A stretch of 64,000 nt of DNA from Defluviicoccus sp. (GCA_029624735.1 JARSSM010000011.1:198495-262494); one strand, 5' to 3'; positions 55,276-64,000 are shown, counted from the first letter of the stretch. The notes: generated from the sequence alone by a model not told the origin. Translations and numbers: made by a program.

Positions 55276-57639
55276 ATGAGCGCAAGCGGCAGTCTTGCCC
55301 TGCTGCCCGTCGGGATGGCCGACTACCTGAGGCGGCGGGTTCTTGAAGCGGCGGGAGTGGGGACGCTGTTCTTCGCGGTTGCGCTGATGCTGGCGCTCCT
55401 GACCTTCAGCCCGACCGACCCGTCGTTCAATCACGCAACCGACAGCGTGCCCGCCAACCTTTTTGGCGCCGCCGGGTCCTACACCGCCGATTTGCTGCTG
55501 CATGGCTTCGGCCTTGCCTGCGCGGTGCCGGCACTGGGCCTGGCGTCGTGGGGCTGGCGGCTGTTGTGCAAGCAGCCGGTTCGCCGGCTCGGCTTGCGTG
55601 TGCTCGCGCTCACTCTCGGCCTGTTCGGCCTCAGCATCGGCCTCGCCCTGTTGCCGGCGCCGGCTGGCTGGCCGATCTCCACGTCCGCCGGCGGCGGCAT
55701 CGGCGAAGCGCTCCTCAACCGGCTCGCCCTGCTGGCGGGCGGCACCGGCGGTCTGTTGAGCCGTTCGGGTGTCGCGCTCGCGGCGTTCAGCCTTGGCGGT
55801 GCGCTGGCGCTCTACGGCATGACCTTCCGCTGGTCGGAGTGGCTGGCGCTGGCGCGCGACGCCCGAGCCGCTACCCGCGCGGTCGTCGCCTTCGGCCGCA
55901 CTGCGCACGCGCTCGTGACCGATCCACGCCGGCGCGCCGGCTTCTTCCGCCGGCAGCGGCAGGGAACCGCGGTCGGGCAGCGCCGCAAGCCGGACATCGT
56001 CGGGCCAACGATCGCCGACACGGTCGCCTCGGCGAGCGTACGCGATCTGGTAGCGGCCCGGCGCACAAAGCCCCGCAGCGGCCGCAAGGGCGAGGGCGAC
56101 GGCCAAGGCACCCTCGATTTCACGCAAAGCCCGCCCTACCGTGGGCCGTCGCTCGATCTCCTGCACGAACCGCTGGCGATGAACGGCTCGCACGATGAGG
56201 GCGCGTTCAAGAACGGCCTGGAGCAGAACGCGCGCATGCTGGCCACCGTGCTCGACGACTTCGGCGTCCGCGGCGACATCGTCAAGGTGCGCCCTGGGCC
56301 GGTGGTGGCGCTCTACGAGCTTGAACCCGCCCCCGGCACCAAGAGTGCGCGGGTGATCGGGCTTGCCGACGATATCGCGCGCTCGATGAGCGCCGTGTCC
56401 GCCCGCGTTGCCGTCGTGCCGGGCCGCAACGTCATCGGCATCGAGCTGCCCAACCAGCGCCGGGAGACCGTCGCCTTGCGCGAGCTGCTCGCCTCGGAAG
56501 CTTTCGAGCGCTACGCCGGCACACTGACGCTGGCGCTCGGCAAGGACATCGGCGGCGCGCCGGTGTTCGTCGATCTCGCCCGCATGCCGCACCTCCTGAT
56601 TGCCGGCACGACCGGTTCGGGCAAGTCGGTCGCGATCAACGCGATGATTTTGTCGCTCTTGTATCGGCTCTCGCCGGAGGTCTGCCGCTTCATCCTGATC
56701 GACCCGAAGATGCTGGAGCTCTCGGTCTACGACGGTATTCCGCATCTCCTGTGCCCGGTCGTCACCGAGCCGGGGCGCGCCGTCGTCGCGCTCAAGTGGA
56801 CGGTGCGCGAGATGGAGGAGCGCTACCGGGCGATGTCCCAGCTCGGCGTGCGCAATATCGCCGGCTATAACGCCCGCGTGCTGGAGGCCAAGCGCAAGGG
56901 TGAGGAGATCATCCGCCGCGTCCAGACCGGCTTCGATTCCGACGGCCGGCCGGTGTTCGAGGACCAGCCGCTCGATCTCGAACCGCTGCCGCTGATCGTT
57001 GTCGTCGTCGACGAGATGGCAGACCTGATGCTGGTCGCCGGCAAGGACATCGAAGCCGCGGTGCAGCGGCTGGCGCAGATGGCGCGCGCGGCCGGCATCC
57101 ACCTGATCATGGCGACGCAGCGCCCTTCGGTCGATGTCATCACCGGCACCATCAAGGCCAACTTCCCGACCCGGATCAGCTTCCAGGTCACCTCCAAGAT
57201 CGACAGCCGCACCATCCTCGGTGAGCAGGGGGGAGAGCAGCTCCTGGGCCATGGCGACATGCTGTTCATGGCCGGCGGCGGCCGCATCAGCCGCGTGCAC
57301 GGCCCCTTCGTCTCCGATTCCGAAGTGGAAGCGGTGGTGCAACACCTCAAGTCCCAGGGCGATCCTTCGTACCTGCCGGAGATCACCGACTTGGGCGATG
57401 CCGAGCCGGCTGACGCGATCGACAGCGACGATGCCGGCACCAGCGATGCCCTTTACGACGAAGCCGTCGCCATCGTCAGCCGCGAGGGCAAGGCCTCGAC
57501 CAGCTTCATCCAGCGCCGGCTGCAGATCGGCTACAACCGCGCCGCACGGCTGATGGAGCGGATGGAGCAGGAGGGCCTGGTCTCGAAGCCGGACCGCGTC
57601 GGGCGGCGGGAAGTGCTGATCGGTGACCGCAATTCGTAA
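55276..57639 (+). CDS. ftsK: DNA translocase FtsK
   Basis: A 787-residue septal DNA pump. Four N-terminal membrane helices (about 25-190) are followed by a short linker (about 195-290) and the RecA-like motor with Walker A AGTTGSGKSVAINAM near residue 443 and Walker B LIVVVVDEMADLM. The C-terminal winged-helix gamma domain (about 720-787, TSFIQRRLQIGYNRAARLMERMEQEG) reads polarising DNA motifs and activates XerCD. The linker is short compared with E. coli, as usual in this class. It overlaps lolA by 17 bases. Confidence 0.97.
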   Translation: MSASGSLALLPVGMADYLRRRVLEAAGVGTLFFAVALMLALLTFSPTDPSFNHATDSVPANLFGAAGSYTADLLLHGFGLACAVPALGLASWGWRLLCKQPVRRLGLRVLALTLGLFGLSIGLALLPAPAGWPISTSAGGGIGEALLNRLALLAGGTGGLLSRSGVALAAFSLGGALALYGMTFRWSEWLALARDARAATRAVVAFGRTAHALVTDPRRRAGFFRRQRQGTAVGQRRKPDIVGPTIADTVASASVRDLVAARRTKPRSGRKGEGDGQGTLDFTQSPPYRGPSLDLLHEPLAMNGSHDEGAFKNGLEQNARMLATVLDDFGVRGDIVKVRPGPVVALYELEPAPGTKSARVIGLADDIARSMSAVSARVAVVPGRNVIGIELPNQRRETVALRELLASEAFERYAGTLTLALGKDIGGAPVFVDLARMPHLLIAGTTGSGKSVAINAMILSLLYRLSPEVCRFILIDPKMLELSVYDGIPHLLCPVVTEPGRAVVALKWTVREMEERYRAMSQLGVRNIAGYNARVLEAKRKGEEIIRRVQTGFDSDGRPVFEDQPLDLEPLPLIVVVVDEMADLMLVAGKDIEAAVQRLAQMARAAGIHLIMATQRPSVDVITGTIKANFPTRISFQVTSKIDSRTILGEQGGEQLLGHGDMLFMAGGGRISRVHGPFVSDSEVEAVVQHLKSQGDPSYLPEITDLGDAEPADAIDSDDAGTSDALYDEAVAIVSREGKASTSFIQRRLQIGYNRAARLMERMEQEGLVSKPDRVGRREVLIGDRNS

Positions 57640-58258
57640 CCTTCGACCGCTGGCGGCGCTGCTGCTCGTGTGCGCGTGGCTGCTGACGCCGCTGCCCGCG
57701 GCAGCCGCCATCGACCGCGCTCAACTGGAGCGGATCGAGCGTTATCTGAACGCGATCACCACCGTTGAGGCGCGCTTCGTGCAGATCGCCTCGACCGGAG
57801 AGGTCGCCGAGGGCACACTGGCGCTCGCGCGGCCCGGCCGCCTGCGCTTGGCTTATGCGCCACCGTCACCAATCCTCGTCATCGCCAACGGCACTTGGCT
57901 GATCTATTCGGACTCGGCACTGGAGCAGGTGAGCTACCTGCCGATCGGCTCGACCCCGGCCTCGATCCTGCTCGCCGACCGCATCAAGCTCGACGGCGGC
58001 GATTTGAGCGTGACGGCAGCGGAAGCTGGCCCGGGAACGGTACGCGTCAGCCTGGTCCGCCGCAGCAGCCCGTCGGACGGAACGCTCACGCTCGTGTTCG
58101 CCGATCAGCCGCTCACACTCACGCAGTGGCAGGTGACCGATGCCCAAGGCATCACCACCACCGTGCGGCTGCTCGATGCGCGCTTCGGCGGCACGCTTTC
58201 CGACAAGCTGTTCCGGTTCGATGACCCGCGCTTCTGGGAGGAAAAGCTGCGCGACTGA
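57623..58258 (+). CDS. lolA: Outer-membrane lipoprotein carrier protein LolA
   Basis: A 211-residue periplasmic chaperone that shuttles lipoproteins to the outer membrane. A signal peptide (about 1-25, ending PLPAAAA) precedes the LolA fold, with ITTVEARFVQIASTGEVAEGTLALARPGRLRLAYAPPSPILVIANGTWLIYSD. The GTG start lies inside the ftsK 3' end, so the two are coupled, a common arrangement. A terminator shared with the convergent regulator gene follows after about 190 bases. Confidence 0.93.
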   Translation: MTAIRNLRPLAALLLVCAWLLTPLPAAAAIDRAQLERIERYLNAITTVEARFVQIASTGEVAEGTLALARPGRLRLAYAPPSPILVIANGTWLIYSDSALEQVSYLPIGSTPASILLADRIKLDGGDLSVTAAEAGPGTVRVSLVRRSSPSDGTLTLVFADQPLTLTQWQVTDAQGITTTVRLLDARFGGTLSDKLFRFDDPRFWEEKLRD

Positions 58259-58444
58259 GCCTGGCGGCGGCGCAGCAGTGGCAGCCACTCCAGCCATGCG
58301 TTTGGCGCGGGGCTGTTCTGCATTGGGCGCATTGGTTTTGGCAGCGTCCTTGCCCCATGTGAATGGGTGGAGGTGATTTCCCTTTCGGAGAGGTCCCTCC
58401 CGGATGGTTCCCCTGCCATCCGTGGCTTCCGCCGAGGAAGCTTG

Positions 58445-58482
58445 GCGCCCGGCTACCCCCCCTGGCCGGGCGCTTTTTTTTT
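58445..58482 (+). terminator. Rho-independent terminator after lolA
   Basis: GCGCCCGGC (58445-58453) pairs perfectly with GCCGGGCGC (58465-58473) and is followed by nine Ts. It sits just before the stop of the convergent response-regulator gene. Confidence 0.93.
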
Positions 58483-58485
58483 GCC

Positions 58486-59181
58486 CTACAGGACGAGGCG
58501 ATAGCCGCCGGCCTCGGTGATCAGGAGATTGGCCTCGCCCGGGATCGGCTCGATCTTGCGGCGCAGGCGATAGATGTGCGTCTCCAGCGTATGGGTCGTC
58601 ACCTGCGCGTTATAGCCCCAGACGTTCTCCAGCAGCAGACTGCGGCTGATCACCCGGTCGCCGGCGCGGTAAAGGTAGCTGAGGATCGCCGCTTCCTTGT
58701 CGGTCAGGCGGATCCGCACCCCCGTGGCATCATTGACGAGAGTCTTGAGGCCGGCGTGGAAGGTGTAGGGGCCGATGGCAACGGCGGCATCCTCCGACCG
58801 CTCGTGCTGGCGCAGCTCCGCGTTGACCCGCGCCAGGAGCGCACCCAGGCGGAACGGCTTGGCGACGCACGCGCTGGCACCGGCCGCAAGGCCGGCAGCG
58901 GCTTGCGCTTCGCTGCCCTCGCCTTCCTCGATCAAGAGCACGATCGGGCAGCGAACGCCGGCCTGGCGCAGCTGCCGCAAGACGTCGCAGCCGTCGATGT
59001 CGGGCAGCCCGGCGTCGAGGATGATGGCATCGAAGTGGCTAGCTGTCGCGAGCGCGAGAGCGGCCGCCCCGGTTGCGGCGGTATCGACGGTAAATGCGTC
59101 GTTGACGACGAATTGCTCGCCCAGAAGCTCGCGGAGCCCTGAGTCATCATCGACGATCAGCACGCGTTTGCTGAAAACCAC
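58486..59181 (-). CDS. OmpR-family response regulator
   Basis: A 231-residue regulator from a GTG at 59179-59181 (VVFSKRVLIVDDDSG). The receiver has the acidic pair in VDDDS, a phospho-acceptor Asp in IILDAGLPDIDG and Lys in CVAKPFRLG. The C-terminal winged helix reads RLTDKEAAILSYLYRAGDRVISRSLLLENVWGYN and THTLETHIYRLRRKIEP. No kinase gene is adjacent. Homologues next to lolA are known in related genomes but the regulon is unknown. A longer in-frame start would add basic low-quality sequence. Confidence 0.87.
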   Translation of the reverse strand: MVFSKRVLIVDDDSGLRELLGEQFVVNDAFTVDTAATGAAALALATASHFDAIILDAGLPDIDGCDVLRQLRQAGVRCPIVLLIEEGEGSEAQAAAGLAAGASACVAKPFRLGALLARVNAELRQHERSEDAAVAIGPYTFHAGLKTLVNDATGVRIRLTDKEAAILSYLYRAGDRVISRSLLLENVWGYNAQVTTHTLETHIYRLRRKIEPIPGEANLLITEAGGYRLVL

Positions 59182-59352
59182 TCGCGCACCCTGCTCCCGC
59201 CACAGCCGGCGTCGGCCACCGCTCGGCCGACCGCGTCGCCTTATGCCACTATCCCGCGCGTGCAAACCGGGCGCAAGAGAGCGCTCAGCGTTTGTTCCCC
59301 GACCCGATGGGGTCTGATACGGTACGACAACACCACGCGCGGGGAGGCGGGG

Positions 59353-59493
59353 ATGGGGGAGGCTATGGACGCGAGCATCGTCACCAAGGGGCTGGGCAGT
59401 GCGCTCTTGACCGCGCTGGGAGCTCTGCTCGCCTGGACTTTTGGCGAAGGCGCAGTCCCAGCCCGTCTTCTCAGCCTTTGGCCGCCCGGATGA
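59353..59493 (+). CDS. Possible 46-residue membrane protein
   Basis: A short frame (MGEAMDASIVTKGLGSALL...) with one hydrophobic segment (about 16-30) and a Pro-rich tail; ATG 59353 follows GGGGAGGCGGGG, and ATG 59365 is an alternative. No family was recognised. It is included because of the ribosome-binding site and the plausible membrane helix, but could be spurious. Confidence 0.3.
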   Translation: MGEAMDASIVTKGLGSALLTALGALLAWTFGEGAVPARLLSLWPPG

Positions 59494-59565
59494 CCGGACG
59501 AAGTGTGATCGCAGTCTGGGTTCGTCCCTCGCTCGCGCCGGGGTTCTGAAAAGCCCCTCGCCACC

Positions 59566-59862
59566 TCACCGGAGATAACGCTCAATATCCAACGCGCCCT
59601 GGAACACGCCAAGAACATCGATCCTGCGCGACGCGCGCAAGAGGTACGCGATCCGATAGTGGCCGTAGAGAAGAATCTTGATGTAACCCTCTAGTTCGGC
59701 ACGATAGATGTGGCCGATCTCCGGAAAATGGCGCAGAACCTGCACCCTCTCATGGATTCCAGTTATGACCTTGGCAGCGGCGGCAGGATTTTCGGCCGCG
59801 AGGTAGTCGTATATATCGCGCAGCCACCGCTCCGCCTCCTCGGTCCAGACTATTTCTGCCAT
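59566..59862 (-). CDS. RelE/ParE family toxin
   Basis: A 98-residue protein with the ParE-type pattern: [32 protein letters not shown], then LRHFPEIGHIYRAELEGYIKILLYGHYRIAYLL and VFQGALDIERYL. ParE members poison gyrase, RelE members cleave mRNA; the sequence is closer to ParE. It starts 13 bases inside the preceding gene, its probable antitoxin, so the two are translationally coupled. Confidence 0.9.
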   Translation of the reverse strand: MAEIVWTEEAERWLRDIYDYLAAENPAAAAKVITGIHERVQVLRHFPEIGHIYRAELEGYIKILLYGHYRIAYLLRASRRIDVLGVFQGALDIERYLR

Positions 59863-60035
59863 TCTCCGATCCGGCGTGCCATTTCGGCATCGGAGAGAAC
59901 ACGTCCGTTGCGTGCATCCGCCAGACCCCGCGCGACCATCCGTTCGAAAGCCAGCGCACGCAAGATGTCGTCGTAGGTTGCATCGTCCGGCTGGGCGTTG
60001 ATGACCTCAGCCATTTTTTCCTTTACGCTCATCAT
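59850..60035 (-). CDS. Probable antitoxin of the ParE/RelE-like toxin
   Basis: A 61-residue acidic, helical protein ([41 protein letters not shown]...). It is small, precedes and overlaps the toxin gene, and has the size and helix content of antitoxins of ParE/RelE modules; the [21 protein letters not shown] segment recurs in such antitoxins. Two adjacent Met codons leave the start at 60035 or 60032; GAGGGTAAG precedes them. It may also repress its own operon. Confidence 0.78.
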   Translation of the reverse strand: MMSVKEKMAEVINAQPDDATYDDILRALAFERMVARGLADARNGRVLSDAEMARRIGEWQK

Positions 60036-60237
60036 CTTACCCTCGGATCGCTGTTTGCCGCAACCAGACCACTCGTGTCGCCGATCACCGCTGCACGCAC
60101 GGCTGTCTATTGTAGCCGCGTGTTGGTCGGTTTCCCGCAGAAGATTCTTGCACCGCCATCTCACGCCCGTTTCGCGAGGGGGCGATGTCGCTCGCGGGCC
60201 TCGATCGGGCGATCTCTGGACTCCGGCGCGGCTGTCC

Positions 60238-60265
60238 TTGAGCGAAGGCGGCGTTTGCCTATACT
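60238..60265 (+). promoter_or_regulatory. Candidate promoter for argG
   Basis: TTGAGC (60238-60243) and TATACT (60260-60265) are separated by 16 bases, 41 bases before the argG start codon. Confidence 0.5.
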
Positions 60266-60306
60266 CCGGCGCTCTTCAACGGCGGCAGCAAAGGGACAAT
60301 CAGGGG

Positions 60307-61512
60307 ATGGGCGGTCAGGTCAAGACGGTGGTTCTCGCGTACTCGGGTGGTCTCGACACCTCGGTCATCCTGCGCTGGCTCAAGGATGCCTACGGCTGCG
60401 AGATCGTCACCTTCACCGCCGACATCGGCCAGGGCGAGGAGGTCGAGCCCGCCCGCCACAAGGCGGAGATGATGGGCGTCAAGCGCATCTTCATCGAGGA
60501 CCTGCGCGAGGAATTCGTGCGCGACTACGTGTTCCCGATGTTCCGTGCCAACACCCTCTACGAAGGGGCGTATCTGTTGGGCACGTCGATCGCGCGGCCC
60601 TTGATCGCCAAGCGGCAGATCGAGATCGCGCGCGAAGTCGGCGCCGATGCTGTCGCCCACGGCGCCACCGGCAAGGGGAACGATCAGGTCCGCTTCGAGC
60701 TCACCTACTACGCGCTGGCGCCCGACATCCGCGTCATCGCGCCGTGGCGGGAATGGGACCTGAACTCACGCGCGACGCTCTTGGACTATGCGCGGCAGCA
60801 TCAGATCCCGGTGCCGTCCGACAAGGAGGGCGAGCCGCCCTATTCGATGGACGCCAACCTCTTGCACATTTCCTACGAGGGCCGCGCGCTCGAAGATCCG
60901 TGGGTCGAACCGGACGAGGCGATGTTCCGCCGCTCGGTCGCGCCCGAGTCCGCCCCGGACACGCCGTGTTCGATCGAGATCGGCTTCGAGGCAGGTGATG
61001 CCGTCGCGCTCGACGGCGTCCCGATGACGCCAGCCGCGCTGCTTGAGCGCCTGAACGAGATCGCGGGCGCCAACGGCGTCGGCCGCATGGACCTGGTCGA
61101 GAATCGCTTCGTCGGCATGAAGTCGCGCGGCGTCTACGAGACGCCCGGCGGCACGGTCCTCTTGGCCGCGCATCGGGCGATCGAGAGCATCACGCTCGAC
61201 CGCGAAGCCGCGCACTTGAAGGACGACCTGATGCCGCGCTACGCCGCCCTCATCTACAACGGCTTCTGGTTCTCGCCCGAGCGCCTGGCGCTGCAGAAGC
61301 TCATCGACGAAACGCAAACGCGGGTCACCGGCACCGTGCGCGTCAAGCTTTACAAGGGCAACGTCACGATCACCGGGCGCAAGTCGCCGTTCAGCCTGTA
61401 CGACCAGAGCATCGCCACTTTCGAGGCCGATTCGGTTTACGACCAGCGCGATGCCGAGGGATTCATCAAGCTGAACGCGCTCCGCCTGCGGGTCGCGGCG
61501 CGGCTGAGCTGA
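60307..61512 (+). CDS. argG: Argininosuccinate synthase
   Basis: A 401-residue cytosolic enzyme joining citrulline and aspartate with ATP in arginine synthesis. The N-terminal PP-loop [39 protein letters not shown] and [14 protein letters not shown] are present. The ATG at 60307 has AGGGG immediately upstream and matches family N-termini; the in-frame extension further upstream crosses the promoter and is not coding. argH is not in the window. Confidence 0.98.
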   Translation: MGGQVKTVVLAYSGGLDTSVILRWLKDAYGCEIVTFTADIGQGEEVEPARHKAEMMGVKRIFIEDLREEFVRDYVFPMFRANTLYEGAYLLGTSIARPLIAKRQIEIAREVGADAVAHGATGKGNDQVRFELTYYALAPDIRVIAPWREWDLNSRATLLDYARQHQIPVPSDKEGEPPYSMDANLLHISYEGRALEDPWVEPDEAMFRRSVAPESAPDTPCSIEIGFEAGDAVALDGVPMTPAALLERLNEIAGANGVGRMDLVENRFVGMKSRGVYETPGGTVLLAAHRAIESITLDREAAHLKDDLMPRYAALIYNGFWFSPERLALQKLIDETQTRVTGTVRVKLYKGNVTITGRKSPFSLYDQSIATFEADSVYDQRDAEGFIKLNALRLRVAARLS

Positions 61513-61530
61513 AGGGGAAGCGGCCGCCCC

Positions 61531-61911
61531 TCAGCGGCCGTCCTTGCGCAACAGCGTCCGCAGCTGGTCCGGGCTGAGCGGCAACAGTCCCTCCAAGGGA
61601 TCGCCGGCCTCGGCTTCGGGCTCTGCCTCTATCTCTGCCTCTGCCTCCGGCTCGACCGAGTCGTCGGCCGGCTCGTCCTCATGCTCGCCGGCGCTCAACC
61701 GACCACCGTCGATGCCGTAGAGGCGGCGGTCCTGGTTGCCACGGCGCGGATCGAAATCACGAAAACCGTAGGCGCGAGGTTCGTCCGAAGGGGCTTCATG
61801 CTCACCTGAATGCCGCCGGTCACGACCGCTGCGGCGGTCGAGCCCGTTCTGGCGCTCATCATCGGTTCCGTCCACTGGCTGGCAGGCGCCGGGCCCGGTG
61901 CCTCGCTTCAT
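61531..61911 (-). CDS. Acidic low-complexity protein with RRxGxDRR motifs
   Basis: A 126-residue, probably disordered protein. The N-terminal half has basic RRSGRDRRHS and PRRGNQDRRLYGIDGG motifs; the second half is a Glu/Ala repeat (VEPEAEAEIEAEPEAEAGD) and a short helical end, LPLSPDQLRTLLRKDGR. No family was recognised. Codon use and size make it plausible as a gene. It is convergent with argG and lies downstream of the sirtuin gene on the same strand. Confidence 0.5.
   Translation of the reverse strand: MKRGTGPGACQPVDGTDDERQNGLDRRSGRDRRHSGEHEAPSDEPRAYGFRDFDPRRGNQDRRLYGIDGGRLSAGEHEDEPADDSVEPEAEAEIEAEPEAEAGDPLEGLLPLSPDQLRTLLRKDGR
61611..61652. repeat. Imperfect CTCTGC-type hexamer repeat inside the acidic protein gene
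   Basis: Consecutive hexamers related to CTCTGC/CTCCGG on the plus strand encode alternating Glu-Ala on the minus strand. Such arrays can change length by slippage in multiples of two residues without a frameshift. Confidence 0.6.
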
Positions 61912-62068
61912 GCTGCTGCCCTCACGACAGACTCCGCTGGCTGGAAAGGGGTGCTGTTCCGCGTCAGCGGAACGGCGCGTATCGTATAACAGTTGTGTAT
62001 GGAAGACGAGTAAATATTAGGGGTGGCTTTTTCGCAGGTCCGTGCACGCCTACCCCTTTCGAGACGCC

Positions 62069-62803
62069 CTACGATCGTCCCGCTAGCAAGCGCTCCACGA
62101 ATGCCGGCACAACGCCGCTCGCCGGTCCGTAGAAAGCCTCCTCGAACAGCGTGGCGCCGGTTGAGGGCTCCAGGTTCAGTTCGACCGTGCGCGCGCGGGT
62201 GTACATCCGCACGTGGCTGACGAAGCCGGCGGCCGGGTAGACCTGCCCGGAGGTGCCGATCGAGACGAACAAGCTGCATTGACTGAGTGCATCATAGATC
62301 CGCTCCATTTCGAGCGGCATCTCGCCAAACCAGACAACATGCGGCCGTAGTGTGCCCTTACGGCCACAGCCAGCGCAGGTGTGCTCCAGGCTCAGGGCAT
62401 CAGGCCACACGACCAGATGCTCGCACGCCTGGCAGCGCACCTTGTTCAGCTCCCCGTGCATGTGGATGATCTCGCGGCTGCCGGCGCGCTCGTGCAGATC
62501 GTCGATGTTCTGGGTGACGAGCAGGACCTCGGCCGGCCACTCGGCCTCCAGGCGAGCAAGCGCGGCGTGCGCAGCGTTCGGTTGCACGGCGGGATCGCTC
62601 AACTTTTCCCGCCTGGCGTTGTAGAACGCGTGCACGAGTTCGGGATCCCGCGCGAAGCCTTCCGGCGTCGCCACGTCCTCGAGGTTGACCCGCGACCAGA
62701 TACCGTCGGCGCAGCGAAAGGTGTCGAGGCCCGATTCCTTGGAGATGCCGGCGCCGGTCAAGATGACGATGCTGCCCGGCCGTGTGCTGGTGTCGCTGCT
62801 CAT
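62069..62803 (-). CDS. cobB: Sir2 family NAD-dependent protein deacylase
   Basis: A 244-residue sirtuin removing acetyl or succinyl groups from lysines using NAD. Visible features: ILTGAGISKESGLDTFR, TQNIDDLHERAG, catalytic His116 in MHGELNKV, and a zinc ribbon (Cys124, 127, 143, 146). Tyr61 and Arg64 in FYNARREKL match the Tyr-x-x-Arg pair of class III sirtuins with desuccinylase activity, as in E. coli CobB. It could reverse the action of the GNAT enzyme at 6583-9294, which is inference. Confidence 0.95.
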   Translation of the reverse strand: MSSDTSTRPGSIVILTGAGISKESGLDTFRCADGIWSRVNLEDVATPEGFARDPELVHAFYNARREKLSDPAVQPNAAHAALARLEAEWPAEVLLVTQNIDDLHERAGSREIIHMHGELNKVRCQACEHLVVWPDALSLEHTCAGCGRKGTLRPHVVWFGEMPLEMERIYDALSQCSLFVSIGTSGQVYPAAGFVSHVRMYTRARTVELNLEPSTGATLFEEAFYGPASGVVPAFVERLLAGRS

Positions 62804-62862
62804 GCCCGTTCCTCCCGCCGCAAATTGCCGCCCGGCGGGAATAGCCTAAGGGAGAATCCGCG

Positions 62863-63357
62863 TTGGTCAACGTTCTGTTCGTCTGCCTCGGCAACATCTG
62901 CCGCTCACCGGCAGCGGAAGGCGTGTTCCATGCCTTGGTTGACCGGCACGGTCTCGCGCACAAGGTGACGACCGACAGTGCCGGCACCAGCGCCTGGAAC
63001 ATCGGCCAGCCGCCCGATCCCCGCGCGCAGGCGGAAGCGCTGAGGCGCGGGATCGATCTGTCAGGGCTGCGGGCGCGCCAGGCCGGGCCCGAGGATTTCC
63101 ACCGCTTCGACTACCTCCTGGCGATGGACCAGCGCAACCTTGCCGCACTCGCCAACTTCTGTCCGAGAGGCCGTGAACCGCGGCTGCGCCTGTTCCTCGA
63201 TTTCGCGCCCGATGCCGGGCACCGCGAGGTCGCCGATCCCTATTCCCTCGGGCCGGAAGCCTTCCGCCACATGTTCCAGCTGATCGAAACCGGTGCCCAA
63301 GGGCTGTTGCGCCACATCGTCCGCCACGATCTTGATGGTAAGGATTTGAGCGCATGA
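62863..63357 (+). CDS. Low-molecular-weight protein tyrosine phosphatase
   Basis: A 164-residue cytosolic phosphatase. The P-loop CLGNICRSP (Cys8 to Arg14) and the general-acid Asp in EVADPYSLG are in place. It begins with TTG at 62863, following a GGGAGAAT site. Substrates are unknown; no capsule or tyrosine-kinase genes are nearby. Its end overlaps the next gene by ATGA, so it is coupled to the HAD phosphatase. Confidence 0.94.
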   Translation: MVNVLFVCLGNICRSPAAEGVFHALVDRHGLAHKVTTDSAGTSAWNIGQPPDPRAQAEALRRGIDLSGLRARQAGPEDFHRFDYLLAMDQRNLAALANFCPRGREPRLRLFLDFAPDAGHREVADPYSLGPEAFRHMFQLIETGAQGLLRHIVRHDLDGKDLSA

Positions 63358-64000
63358 CCGCCACCGCGCCCGGCCTTGTCATCTTCGACTGCGACGGCGT
63401 GCTCGTCGATTCCGAACCGATCGCGGCTGCCGTCATTGCGGCGGCCGTCAGCGAACTGGGCTTGGCGATGACTGCCGCCGACTGCCTGCGCCGCTTCACC
63501 GGCATCGCCATGTCGGCGGTGATCGCTGCGATCGAGGCGGACCTGGGCCGGCCAGTCCCGGCAGATTTCATCGCCCGCGTCCGCGAACAAGACTTCGCGG
63601 CGTTCCGCCGCTCGTTGCAGCCGATCGCCGGCGTTGCGGCAGTGGTGAGCGCGCTCGCGCTGCCAAAGTGCGTCGCCTCGTCCGGCGCGCCGGAAAAGAT
63701 CCGCTTCACCCTCGGCCTCACCCACCTCCTGCCGCTGTTCGAGCCGCACCTCTTCTCCGCGCACATGGTCCGCCATGGCAAGCCGGCGCCGGACCTGTTC
63801 CTGTTTGCCGCCCGCGCAATGGAGGTGGCTCCCGAAGCATGCGTCGTCGTCGAGGATTCGGAAGCCGGCACCCGCGCCGCCCGCGCCGCCGGCATGCGGG
63901 CGCTGGGGTTCGTCGGCGGCGGTCACTGTGGGCCGGACCACGCGCGGCTGTTGCGGTCAGCCGGTGCCAATGCCGTGTTCCGCCACATGGCCGACCTGCC
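63354..64000 (+). CDS. HAD family hydrolase, 3' end outside the window
   Basis: About 215 residues of a HAD phosphatase of the phosphoglycolate phosphatase/beta-phosphoglucomutase type. Motif I is FDCDGVLVDSEP (Asp12, Asp14), motif II includes CVASSGAP, motif III the Lys in HGKPAPDLF, and motif IV VVVEDSEAG. A cap domain lies between motifs I and II. The gene runs off the right edge without a stop. The ATG overlaps the upstream stop. Confidence 0.92.
   Translation, partial: MTATAPGLVIFDCDGVLVDSEPIAAAVIAAAVSELGLAMTAADCLRRFTGIAMSAVIAAIEADLGRPVPADFIARVREQDFAAFRRSLQPIAGVAAVVSALALPKCVASSGAPEKIRFTLGLTHLLPLFEPHLFSAHMVRHGKPAPDLFLFAARAMEVAPEACVVVEDSEAGTRAARAAGMRALGFVGGGHCGPDHARLLRSAGANAVFRHMADL

Noticed and set aside
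55243..57711. 822-residue minus-strand frame opposite ftsK
   Set aside because: Shadow of ftsK with no recognisable motif.

Overview
This 64 kb window is GC-rich chromosomal DNA from an alphaproteobacterium, most likely a member of the Rhodospirillales or a close relative. This rests on gene content and order: CtrA and ChpT, an aa3 oxidase operon of the alphaproteobacterial type, purC-purS-purQ-purL-bolA-grxD, hemW/PBP activator/rsmI/yraN/gshB, and aminotransferase-ftsK-lolA. Genus cannot be fixed from the sequence alone. No rRNA, recognisable tRNA, CRISPR array, phage or insertion sequence was seen.

Layout. 1-463 is the 3' end of an NRDE (TANGO2-like) gene. 563-5150 is a purine operon (purC, purS, purQ, purL) continuing into bolA and grxD. 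5450-9294 holds a soluble class III nucleotidyl cyclase and a four-domain acyl-CoA synthetase/GNAT acetyltransferase. 9408-12430 is a type I secretion ATPase and membrane-fusion protein pair. 12456-14136 (minus) has a metallo-beta-lactamase-fold hydrolase and a SAM hydroxide adenosyltransferase without a normal start codon. 14844-19030 carries a sodium:solute symporter, a TPR protein and several small unrecognised envelope proteins. 19272-19403 is a remnant of a response regulator.

20071-28911 is a motility and cell-cycle island: fliJ-fliI, divergently ctrA, then cheR, cheB, cheY, cheA and chpT. Placing the phosphotransferase ChpT and its target CtrA at the two ends of a chemotaxis cluster suggests coupling of development and motility. 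29227-33774 (minus) encodes a short membrane peptide, a DUF420 protein, a divergent heme-copper-oxidase-like subunit I, heme O synthase and an M32 carboxypeptidase. 34145-38237 is the main aa3 oxidase operon (coxB, ctaD, ctaG, coxC), followed by DUF983 and DUF2189 proteins.

39571-48256 contains two alpha/beta hydrolases, hemW, a PBP activator, rsmI, yraN, gshB and a ZntB-like transporter. An 877-base gene-free stretch (40423-41299) holds a DnaA-box cluster and alternative hairpins. 48253-51349 (minus) is chrA and phaC (polyhydroxyalkanoate synthase). An orphan MazF/PemK-like toxin and a strong promoter driving an unannotated structured RNA precede amtB, which has a sigma-54 promoter. The window ends with a DapC-like aminotransferase, ftsK, lolA, an OmpR-type regulator, a ParE/RelE toxin pair, argG, an acidic low-complexity protein, a CobB-type sirtuin, a low-molecular-weight phosphatase and a truncated HAD phosphatase.

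Most of the window is ordinary core genome. The points most worth checking are the heme-copper-oxidase-like module with its 28-residue peptide, the 52.0-52.2 kb RNA candidate, the 40.4-41.3 kb region, the startless SAM hydrolase and the ctrA/fliI shared control region.
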